Shown in pieces: positions 23,401 to 33,400 of a stretch of 64,000 nucleotides of DNA (positions within the stretch are counted from its first letter, which is position 1; each line of letters begins with the position of its first letter). Source of the stretch: Micractinium sp. NFX-FRZ (lineage: Eukaryota; Chlorophyta; Trebouxiophyceae; Chlorellales; Chlorellaceae); contig JAPTJF010000053.1 in assembly GCA_029339195.1 (NCBI GenBank), positions 1 to 64,000 on the forward strand, given 5' to 3'. The notes under the pieces are model-generated. The model made no database searches, was not told the DNA's origin, and was given only the letters and a program-made list of their open reading frames with translations. The translations under genes were made by a program, and so were the position numbers.

Positions 23401-24053
23401 ACGCTACCAGCATGAGTGCAAAGCCTGCAGCATGGTGAAGGGAGCATGGTGGGATGCTGCACGGGTTGGTGAATCCCCCACACACTCTCACGCTGCTGAT
23501 CGTGGGGTGCTGCTGGCACCAGCTGCCTGCAGGCCGCCGATTCGGTGGCAAGGAAACAGCGAGAATGCAAGTCTGACTTGCTTCTAACTGCAAAGCCGCT
23601 CATGCATCTGGCACTCCTGCACGAGCACCAAGGCAGCACCGACCTATGCCCAGCCTGGCAGCACCCACCTATGCCTGAGAATACAAACAGGCCCACGCCG
23701 CCCTGCACCATGCTCGTCCGCCCAATGCCGAAGTCACGCAGCGGCTTGAGGATGTTGGTGAACAGCCCGTTCTTAGGCCGCTCCCCCTCGTCATCGCTGA
23801 AGCTGCCGCTGCTGCTGGCATTCGGCGGCGGCTGGGCCTGCCGCGGCTGCTCGCGCGGCCCGCCGCTCCCGCCTGCCGCCGCCGCCAGCACAGCGAGCGG
23901 CTGGCGCCACTGCCGCTGGTGCTGGCCGCACGGTGCGCCCAGCCCGACGCGGCGCGCCGCTGGGCAGAGAGCAAGGCTGCTGCAGGCTGTTGGCGTCGCG
24001 CTCGCCGCCCAGGACGCCCCGGGCAGCCGCTGCGCCAGGCAGGTGCGCTGCAT
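20446..24053 (-). CDS. TGD2: Chloroplast MCE-domain lipid-transfer protein TGD2
   Basis: Ten exons: 24053-23669, 23424-23366, 23033-22917, 22701-22566, 22191-22117, 21908-21847, 21547-21452, 21094-21029, 20879-20750, 20534-20446, giving 404 residues with all phases consistent. An N-terminal Ala/Arg/Ser-rich transit peptide precedes KPLRDFGIGRTSMVQGGVGL and a membrane span across the exon 1-2 junction (LFVFSGIGGFALMLVAWARG). The MCE domain follows (FPVACGITVGTPVRIRGVPV, then VIPRNSLIEANQSGLIAEPL and IDITPQ). Downstream come DEDCEKEGLVVC, GVALDDLVYLCTKLARQ and long helices of heptad type, as in plant TGD2. TGD2 binds phosphatidic acid in the inner envelope and works with TGD1 and TGD3 to import ER lipids for galactolipid synthesis. 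Intron 4 carries two decayed copies of the exon 5 start. Confidence 0.94.
22150..22445 (-). repeat. Three tandem copies of an acceptor plus exon start in TGD2
   Basis: On the minus strand the real exon 5 begins CCAACCCTCTGG at 22191. The same block, preceded by a CTGCAG-like acceptor, recurs at about 22316 and 22441, 125-127 bases apart. The middle copy retains a further 25 or so alignable bases; the farthest has lost the AG of the acceptor. Confidence 0.8.
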
Positions 24054-24437
24054 AGCTGTTCCTACTATCAGAGCGTCCTAGCGCCCTGCCGGGCTGTCGT
24101 GCGGGTTGGGATGGGTGACGGGAGGCAGTGCAGGCAGCGAGAAAACAGCCAGCTGCCGATCGGATGGTGAGCAGTGTGTCGGTCGGGGAGCTAGAAGCAG
24201 CAGCTTGATGATGCCGCCACACACGAAATGGGGCCTTTCTGCCCTGTTTTTTGCTCGCATGACGTGGCAAAGGTGAGCCACCCGCTTCCTGTGATCATGG
24301 CCGCAGCGCACCCGTGCCGTCGAGGGATCTATCAACCCAATAATACACTCGTTATTTCCCTGCCAAAGTAGCACACACTTTGCGCTCCCCCATTCCCTCG
24401 TCCACTCTGCGCACACATTGCCTCTGCAACCGGCAGA
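24054..24437. promoter_or_regulatory. Shared divergent promoter of TGD2 and the FKBP gene
   Basis: The 384 bases separate two start codons pointing in opposite directions, both of plastid-protein genes. This fits a bidirectional promoter; no named element was recognised. Confidence 0.55.
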
Positions 24438-26577
24438 ATGGTGGCCGTGGCCATGCAATTGGCACCGATCCCAACAGCCGGCTGCATTCGGCGCTGCTCC
24501 GGGCCGCAGACGGCCACCGCCGCCTGCAGCCTGCAGCAGCGGCACCGGCTGCAGTGCAACAGCCTGCGGAGCAGCCGCAGCGCCAGCAGCCCCAGCAGCC
24601 GCCCGCTGCTTGCAGCCTGGCGCCTGGCAGTGGCAGCGGCAGGGAGCGAAGGTGAGGGGTGCCTTAAAGCAGTGTGCCTCAGCGGCTTGGTACCTCCGAG
24701 GAGCAGTGCGAGAGGGTCAGGGGCAACGCCCCATGGGCCTGCTCTGCTGGCTCTTGCTGGCGCGCGCATCCAATGAAGCCCTGCTGCCACATCCTCTCAA
24801 CCCCACCTCCGCCTTCCCGTCCACACGCACTTGGCCAGCTGCAGCAGCTGGCGCCGGCCCGCTGCTGGCGGCGGCGGGGGACATTGTGACCCTCAACTGG
24901 AAGTGCTTCAACGAGGAGGGAGAGGTGGGGTGCGGCCCCCGGTGGGCTGTTCTAATCACTATTGGGCCGGCATTGGGGATGCAGCACGTGTTTCGCTGAG
25001 GGGGGAGCAGCAGAGGTGGGGCGTGTCACAGGTGGTGGCCCATGGCACGGCCAGTTCTGGATGGACGGGGGGGCGGGAGGGCTCCCTGCTGTCCCACTTG
25101 TTCTACTCGCCCTTGCCCGCGTATCCCAGCCCTTGCATGCCTACCGCTGCATGCTCGCTGACTTGTTTCAGACTGCCAGCAGCACGCCTACCCATGCATA
25201 CCCACTGCCTACGCGCTCACCCGCCCTGCAGCTGCTGGAGAGCAGCGAGCAGAGCGAGGAGCCCACAACTTTTGAGGTTGGGGCGGGAGACATTGTGGGC
25301 AACCGCCTGTTTGAGGTGAGGGGGGCGGAGCCTGCTGGGCACGCTGTGATGCACAGCGCATGCCGTGCTATGACTTTCTCATGTGCTCTGCTGCTGAGGT
25401 CATGGTGGCGGCGGGGACCTTGTTGGCGCATGGGGGGTGTGTGTTCAAGGGGAGCAGCAGGTGCTGCTGTGCTGTGTTGTGCTGTGCTGTGCTGTGCTGT
25501 GCAATGCTGCTGCAATCCTCCCTCCCTGACTCCACAGCTGCCACAGCAGCAGTGCGGGGCACACTCGTCTTTGGCCCTGTGTAGCCGCTTGGCAGCGCCT
25601 GGATACACATCGCGCTGCTGACGTGCTGCCCTGTGTCCCCTGCCTTGCCTGGCTGGCCGCAGGCATTCGACGAGGCGGTGCGGGGGCTGGCTGTGGGAGA
25701 CATGACGCGCATCAGGGTGGGTCCACTGGGGGAACACAGGAGGGGGGCAGTCCTGCGCAGGCGTGGGGGCGTTGGGATAGCCAGCATGTGCCGGTCTTGC
25801 TATGATGCATGCGGGCGTGGGATGGCAGCATTATCATGCAATGCCCCCGGAAGCCTCATCCCTTTGTGTGCGCGCCTGAAGGCGGGATGTGAAGGGGGAG
25901 CCGGGCAGGATGAGCTGATGTGGCAGCTGCCCCCGTGGCATGCCTCCACCTGTGCCTCCGACTTTGCTGTGCCGACACATGCACACTGCAACCGGTACCG
26001 GTATGGTCTGCAGGCGGAGGGCGGGGAGTGGAAGGAGGAGCTGATGTTCCAGGTACCACGGGAGCACCCAGAGGTGCAGCGGCTGGAGGGGCGGTACAAG
26101 AAGTGAGTGGTGCAAGGAGAAGCCTGGCGGGGGGGTGCAAGTGACGGGCGCAGTGGGTGAAGGGATTGTGGGGCGGGGGACGGGGCGAGGCAGGAGGGAG
26201 GTGGCGGGTGAAAGAGGTGCTGCAGCTTGAGGGAGGCAGGCAAGGTGTATGGCAGGGAGCAAGTGGGGTGGGGTTGCAGAGTTGGAGTGAGGCTGTGGGT
26301 TGTAGACCGAGCGGGGCGGGAGGGAGAGCGCACACTGCTGAACGCTGCACAGCCCACCCCTTCATGACCTTGTGTTGCGTCTTTGCTCCCCCTGACTGTG
26401 CCCCCCCCCCGCAGCCAGGGCGGTGTGAAGGAGGGTCTGCTGGTGGAGCTGTCCAACGGCGGCATGGCGCTGGTGGTGAAGTGCGATGAGGAGGCTGTGA
26501 TGCTGGACGCCAACAACATGCTGGCGGGGAAGACGCTGTGGTTTGAGCTCACGCTGGCAGAACTGGAGCGGCCCTGA
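24438..26577 (+). CDS. FKBP-type peptidyl-prolyl cis-trans isomerase, probably plastid (SlyD-like)
   Basis: Exons 24438-24651, 24845-24924, 25232-25315, 25663-25716, 26014-26102, 26415-26577 keep phase and encode 227 residues. The first 75 or so are Ser/Ala/Arg-rich without acids, typical of a transit peptide. The isomerase core reads GDIVTLNWKCFNEEGE, TTFEVGAGDIVGNRLFE, AFDEAVRGLAVGDMTRIRV; the last is the conserved FKBP stretch (normally G-FDEAV-GM-VGE). The region after it (EELMFQVPREHPEVQRLEG, then NQGGVKEGLLVEL) follows the SlyD-like pattern with an insert-in-flap type second module. Substrates cannot be read from sequence; family members assist folding of plastid proteins. It is divergently arranged with TGD2. 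Confidence 0.85.
25461..25502. repeat. (GTGCT)n low-complexity tract
   Basis: About eight imperfect pentamer units in intron 3 of the FKBP gene. Confidence 0.8.
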
Positions 26578-27745
26578 AATATTTGATTTCTATAAAGCCG
26601 TGCCTTGCTTGAAAAGCGAAGAGCGAAGGAAGGCTGCGTGTGCACGAAGTCCGCGCTGTGGCCTGCTTGGCTGCCTGTCCCCGATCTGTGCCAGGTGTGT
26701 CACAGTGTGAACATGCGCAGCAGTCTTACCGCCTGGATTGCTTGCAAGGGGGCGGCAGTACAGGAAGGGCGCTGGGAGGTGCCGTGTGTAGCGTCGTACT
26801 GGGTGGTACTGGGTGGTGGCAGCAGTTGGGGCCAGCCCGGAGGGGGCACACCTGCACAGTCAGCAATGTCTGTGGGCCCGTCCAAGGAGTTCGTCTAGAG
26901 GGGCTGGCTGCACGAGGTGAGCAACCCACCCCAGGGGGGCCCACTGTGCTACCACTCAACGCAACCCCGGGTGCTCACCCCCTGGAGAAGAGATGGGGGG
27001 TGGCGCCAGGATGGGCGGGCAGCGGAGTGCATGGCTTGGACCGGCCGCCCCGCCCGATGTCATGGCCTGACATGAGCTGGCATCATGCCGACCTCCTGCC
27101 TGTCAGCTGGGACGCACTTACTTACTTATGCACTTGGGAACAGTTTCTGGTGCTGGTGGAACTCATTTTGCGGTAGGACATGTCGGATGGATGTGCCAGA
27201 CATTCGAGTTCAAGAGAGAGGGCACTCGCTCACTCACGCGGCACGAGCTGCCGCTGCCAATCTTGGTCCCGCGCTACCAGGCGAAGGCTGCAGATCCAGT
27301 CGCAATGTGGATGCGGTGCATGGTTTACCACATGCATCACTTGAATACAGCGCAGTTACTTGAGGCAACTGATGCGGCGACAGTCATGTGTGGCCTGCCT
27401 GCAGGCATTGGGGCGCAGGGGAGCACAGCAGGCTCCTCCGCCACGCACAGCATACATAGCAGGCGGGGTCTCCCCTCGCTCTCGTCGCTGCGAAGGCGTT
27501 CTGGTCGCGTTTAAATCTTGAATTCCAGACTGTAAGCACAGGATGTACTGTTCCAGCGCTTGGCGCCCCGTCCAAGTCCTCGACGACTCCTCTCGGAGGG
27601 CGGTGTCGAGCTGGCCTCGTGTCACGCGTCACTCTGGCCGGCCCTCAAATCTCGGCCTGGGCTCCTTATCGGCCTTATTCTCTTCCTCTTCAGCGCGGCC
27701 TCTCCTGCCGCCCCTTCCCCCCCACCCCCGCGCCGCTGCCCAGCC
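26578..27745. other. Intergenic region between the FKBP gene and the next plus-strand gene
   Basis: It holds the FKBP 3' UTR and the promoter of the secreted-protein gene. The last 200 bases before the ATG at 27746 turn pyrimidine-rich, as expected of a 5' leader. No further gene was recognised. Confidence 0.45.
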
Positions 27746-30035
27746 ATGCTCCGCCACGTTGCTCTTGCGCTGCTGCTCGCCACCTCCTTGGCCCTCTGTC
27801 AGGCAGAGTCGGCCGCAGAGAAAGCCATGGAAGGTGCGAAAACCGTCAGCGTTCGCATTGCGGCTGGGGCGCTCTGTGGGGCGCTGTTGCAGCGCTGTTG
27901 CAGCGCCGCGGTACAAAATACTTGGCCCGCCCACACCAGGCGCTTCTTCATTCCGTGCTTTGCTCGCGAGCTCAGGCGCTCTTGGCACCTCCCCTGGACC
28001 CCCTGCAGATCTCCGCGATGAGGCAGTTGACCAGATCATGGCTGTGGAGGTGAGGAGGCACTTGGGCAAAGAGGGAGGCCGTGGGTTCCCTGGCTGTCAT
28101 CAGCGCCTCAGGGGGGCCTGCCTGTCTCTTGCTCCCACCCAACCTAGTCGCCTCGGTGCCCCACCTTATCCCCTCTCCTCCCCTCCCCGCCCCGCCTTGC
28201 AGGCGCCTGCGCCCCGGCCTGCCGCCCCGCTCCTGGCCGTGGCTGCCGCTCCCGCACCCGAGGCCGCCGTGCGCCGCCTGCTGCAAGCCCCTGCCGAGGT
28301 GCGCCCCACACCCCTGGCTGCCGCCCCTGCGCCCGAGCCTGAGCTTGTGCCTGGCGAGGGGCTGCTGTGCAGCCTGGCCGGCTGCTTCCCTGCTTTCCAG
28401 GCAGGTAGCCAGCCGGGACAGCTCAGCAGCAGGCGGCCAGCACTTACCCCCGCGTCCTACCCCCGCTTCCTTTCAGCAGCCCTCGCTTGCTTGCCGCCCC
28501 TCCCCTCGCCTGCTCCGTGCCCCCAAACCTTCTAACAATGTCCCCTGGTGCTTGCCCCCTACCCTGCCAAGATGCTGGAAATTCTCTTCTCCGAAGTGGC
28601 TAATCGTCTCCCCCTCCCCCCTTCTGCCCCCGCCCCCCCCCGCCTCCCCCCAGCAGATGATGGAGATTGCTGCGGCCCCCGCTGCCGAGGTGCTGGTGGC
28701 TGCCGCCCCCGCTGCCGAGATGGACATGGGCGCCGGCATGCGCAAGCTGCTGGGCACCCTGACGGTGAGCTCTTGCTTCAAATGTTGTGGGGTGGGTGTG
28801 GCGCTGCGCTCGTGAAGGCTTGTGGGAGGGGTTTGGGATAAGAGTGGATGGGAGAGGGTGCGGGCAGGCTGCTGCTTGCCGTGGCGGTGAACCACCTCCT
28901 TTGACGTCTTTGTCCGCCTGTCACACATCCGCTCGCACCCTTCCACTCCCTCCTCTCATCCCCCCACTCTTACATGAATCCCCTGCTTTCTCACCTCCAC
29001 CCCCCACGCCTGCAGGTCACGGCCTCCCGTGGCGACCTGTGGGCTTACCAGTCCGAGACCGCCACCAAGGTGTCCCGGGATGAGGAGACCGGCAAGAGCA
29101 GCGTGGCGCGCGCCAGCGGCCAGGCCCTGGCCGTGAACGACCGCAAGTGCATCAAGGAGGACTGCGAGAAGCCGATCGCCGAGGTGAGAACCACGAAAAG
29201 CTTGTGACATTGACATGAAAGAGGTGGACACAGCAGGGAGCGGCATGGGTGTGCGGCGAGCAGGGGGTGCCCGCCGGGCTTCCCACCTCCCGCTCCTGAG
29301 CTGCCGCCTGCCCTCCGCATTTTCTGGCCCTCTGTACCTTCTCCACCGCCGGCCCCAGGGCCACTCGTTTCCCCCTCCCCCCATACAACTGCCCTGTTCA
29401 CCCCTCCCTGCCTCGCTCCCCCCTCCCTTCTGCCCTTTCTTGCAGGTGGACACCAAGATCACCCCCGGCTCCTCCACCGCCGGCCCCCAGGCCACCGCCA
29501 CCGCCACCGCCAAGGGCTCCCGCCTCAGCGCCACCCGCACCAAGACCGCCAGCGCTGACTCAGCGCGCGACGGCGACAGCTGGGCGCGGGGCGCCGTGAC
29601 CGCCGACTCTTACTCCGTCAAGACTGGCGGCTCGGAGAGCCAGAGCTTCAGCTCGGTGCAGGCGAGTGTTCCGAATGGTGGTGGGAATGGTGGTGCATTT
29701 TGGGTAGCGGTCTGCGGACGGGAAGGCGCAAGCCTGCGGGGCAGCACTTGGCTCTGGCAGGGCTTCGCCGAGCTGGCACCTGCGCCTGGCTTGCGCTCTC
29801 GCATCTGCCCAGACGCATGAACCGAACCTGACACCCGCCCCCACCCCGCCCCGCTCCCCTCCCTTGCTCCCTCCCCCGCCCGCAGGCCAACGCTTTCGCG
29901 GCCGACGGCGTGGGCATCTTCACTGGCTTGGGTGTGGCAACCTCTGGTCCAGGCTACGGCGAGTTCCCGCACAGCCAGAACTCCCGTGTGGACGTGCGCG
30001 GCAGTGCCAGCGGCTACGGCTACGGCAACCGCTAA
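27746..30035 (+). CDS. Secreted protein of unknown family, Ser/Thr/Ala/Gly-rich
   Basis: Exons 27746-27833, 28009-28049, 28203-28400, 28654-28764, 29016-29183, 29446-29661, 29886-30035 give 323 residues. A clear signal peptide (MLRHVALALLLATSLALCQA) is followed by an Ala/Pro-rich part, a short Cys motif (CSLAGCFP), acidic Ala-rich sequence, and a Thr/Ser-rich half containing CIKEDCEKPIAEVDTKI and a Gly/Tyr-rich end (SASGYGYGNR). There is no membrane span. I recognise no family; an extracellular structural or wall protein is a guess. Two of its introns appear to start with GC: after 28400 (CAG|GCAGGT) there is no in-phase GT alternative nearby, whereas after 29661 (CAG|GCGAGT) a GT donor six bases earlier would also keep frame. 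Confidence 0.75.
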
Positions 30036-30290
30036 TCATCAACACGCTTCGCGCATCGCATCGTGTTGTGGCGTTGCACAGCACAGCCGCCCTCCGCCTC
30101 CCGCCTGGCCCTGAGCCCCAGGGCAGGCGCCCTTTGTCTTCCCCGCTCCTGGGGCGGCAGGCAGGCGGGCGGGCGGGTACTGGCTTGTATTCCCTGCTGC
30201 GCCCAGCGGCCCTCTGCCGCCCAATGCGCCCCGCCTCGACTCCACTCGTCCTGACCTTCCTACTTCCACCGATTCTTGATTGGGTATTCA

Positions 30291-30321
30291 TTACAGTTTG
30301 ATCCAAACTCAACACCTGTAA
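30291..30321. terminator. Interleaved poly(A) signals of two convergent genes
   Basis: The plus strand has TGTAA at 30317-30321 for the secreted-protein gene, and the minus strand has TGTAA at 30295-30291 for the receptor kinase. Cleavage 10-25 bases past each would make the two transcripts overlap by some 60 bases. Confidence 0.55.
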
Positions 30322-30429
30322 CTGGGCATAACATTTTGCTGCAAAAGAGCAATATAGGGAGGAGATGAGCAGGCACTGCAGCCCGGGCTGCCAGCTGGCG
30401 CCACCTGTCAGCTCTGCACAGATGGACTC

Positions 30430-33400
30430 CTAGCCATGGTCACTCGAGTCACAGCCGCCGGCCTTCTGCAGGCGCCGCAGCGCCTGTGCTGCGCTGGGGC
30501 GCAGGCCTGGGTCGGGTGAGATGCAGTCGTTGATCAAGTCCAGCACACCCTGCGGGCACAGTTGAGGGCGGCAGGGTTTCCAAGGGGGAACAAAGTGTGC
30601 ACGGATGCTGGCCTGTCGGTCGACCGGGTCGCGGCTTGAACGCGCTCTGCGGCACCTCACAGTCCCCAGATCGTCTACCCACCCACCCGCGGGCATTCGT
30701 CCGGCACGCTGGGCAACCGCCACTTGCCGCGCCGCCCCACCAGCGTGCGCGTGGTCAGCTCCATCAGCAGCAGGCCAAACTGTGGGGCGGGCAAGGGAAG
30801 GGGACGTGAGGGCGAGCGCAAGGTGAGGACTGGGAGCGTGCACGGTGTGGGCCTGCTTTCTTCCGCACCAGCACTACTGCCACCAGAGTCCAGCACACCC
30901 AACGCACATTCTGCGCGCTCGGGTGTGGGGAACAGTGGCGACGCCTGCGCAGCCCCCCCCCCCAAACAAGAGGCAGCGCGTCTCACCGGGTACATGTCGG
31001 CCGCCAGGGTGCACCGCTGGGCGAGCAGCTGCTCGGGGGCTGCAAACCACAACAAAGGCGAGGGGATATAAGAGGAGTCGTGGGTACCAACTTGACCAGT
31101 CTGAACTGCGCAGGCCTGCGCCGCTATCTGCGCATTTGCATATATCTCTGCGTGTGTGGTCCACCCCACGGACCACCACCCACCCACCTGCGTGCGAGGC
31201 GGTGAGGCCGACGGCTGTGCGTGCGCGGCTGCCCACCACCTGCGCCACTCCCAAGTCGCTGATGCAGGCACGCAGGTCCGCCGTCAACAGCACGTTGCTG
31301 CAGGGGGGGCAACAGGCGCGAGCATCATAGTGCGGAGTGAGGGCGCGTGCCAGGTGCTGCCGGCTGTACAGCCATGCGTGCAGCTACAAGGCAAGGGCGA
31401 CACCCCGGCACACCAGCCACCCTCTCACCCCTGCCAAGGAACAATCTGTTTTAATTTGAATTCTGTCGTTTCAATTTCTTTCCAAAGCGGGGGTGGGGTG
31501 TTTGGGGTGGGATGCCTGCTAGGTGAGCTGCCCACCTTGGTTTCAGGTCGCCATGCAGGACGCCGGCGTGGGTGTGCAGGAAGTCGAGGGCTTCAGCGAT
31601 GTCCAGCGCCACCTGGCGCCCTCTGCAGCAGCAGGCACAGCAGGGCCCCGCATGCCACAGCGTGTAAACTCAGCAGGCACAGCATACCACAGCATGTAAC
31701 CTCAGCAGGCACAGCCCCACCTGCATGGAGGGGAGTGCCGCAGAGGCACAGCAGGCATGGCAGGCAGCTGGGCAGCGCTGAGCCGCGCCACGACCGCAGG
31801 AGGCGCGCTTGCACGCATGGGGCAGTTGATGCAGCAGCCTCGGCGTGTGCCCTCCAACCCTGCACCCACCCACCCACCCACCCCGCAGCCCAGTGCAGCC
31901 TCTCCGAGCCGCTCTCCTCCTCCAAGGCTTGCTTCAGGGTGCCACCCTCCACGAGGCCTATCGCCAGAGCGACCAAGTTGCCCTGAAGAGGGCGACAGGC
32001 GAAAAGGGGAGGTGGCAGGCGGTGCGTGTTGAGGTGATGTGGGCAGAGACAGTGTACGGTGGTGCAGAGGTGATGCGGCCCTCCTAGCACGCAAGACCAT
32101 TATGCTCTGCAGCAGGGGTGTGCGGACGGAAATGCACCAGCTTGCTGCCTGCACGCCGCCTCTCTTGGGCCCACCCCGCAACCCAACAAACGAGCTGCCG
32201 GGCAGGCACCGTGCGCGGGTCAGGCCAGAATGCAGCCCGCCTTCGTGGCGACACAATGCGCGACCCCACGTCCTGGCGCTGCACACAATGTGTTACCCAC
32301 CTTCATGGCAATTCCATACAGCGGCACAATGCGTTGGTGGCTGCACCGCCGCATCAGCCCCACCTCTCGCCACACCACCTGCAGCTCAACGGCATGGCGC
32401 CAGCCCGGTCCCAAGCAACTGGTTGTGGCACCAGCAAGACGGAGGCGGGAGTGGGCCTGGGCCAGAGGGCAAGGCAAGGCAAGGCAAGGACTAGAAAGCT
32501 AGGCGGGCGTGGCGGCCATGCAGGGGCCTCCAAAGGCAAACGCTCTGAGAAGGGATGCATGGGTTGGCCTGACCTGGGAGTCGACGCCCCCATGCATCTC
32601 GAACACCTGCGCCCAGTTGTGCCATCCAGAAAGAGGCGGGCCAAAGCAGCGAGTCAGGAGTTGTGGGCTAGTGAGCAGAGGCCTCGGTTGCCCTGCTGCA
32701 CCACCCTGCCCCCAGCAGTACAAACATTGCTGTGCACCAGCCCTTCACACCTCGGCAGTGCGTGGCCACTCACTTGACAGCAGCAGCACACCCAGCGCTC
32801 ACCCTGCTGTGTCCGCCTCACCTTGACCGCCACCTCGCTGTGCCCTCCCAGCCGTGCCTTGAAGACCACGTGGCCTCCCCTCACCTTCAACAAAATGACG
32901 AACATCATGGACGACCCATCCGCCCTCACCTTGACCGCCACCTCGCTGTGCCCTCCCAGCCGTGCCTTGTACACCACCGCATGGGAGCCTTCACCAAGCA
33001 CCACCAGCTCCCCATAGCGGTCACGCGCAAACTGCAGGCAGCGGTACAGCCAGGGTGCAGACAGGGGTACAGCTAAGTGGTCACAGGCGGATGATGCTCA
33101 CGGCATAGGGCAAGGGTGGCCCAAAAGCATGCCTCCCTTGCCGCTGTCCATCTCCCGTCACACCACACCAGCCACACAAGCACTGCCACGTCATCACTGC
33201 CAAGTCAGCAGTCCCATGCCGTCATTCCCACAGCATCCCCACTACCACGCCACTTCTGCCACGTCATGCACCGGGCGCCCTTGGCACGTAGACCCACGCT
33301 TGCCGCCAACCCACCTCTAGATCACCAGGCACCAGCTGCAGCGACGTTGTGCTCAGGCGCCACTCCCGGCTGGCGGGTGCTGGGCAGCTCGCGCCCACGC

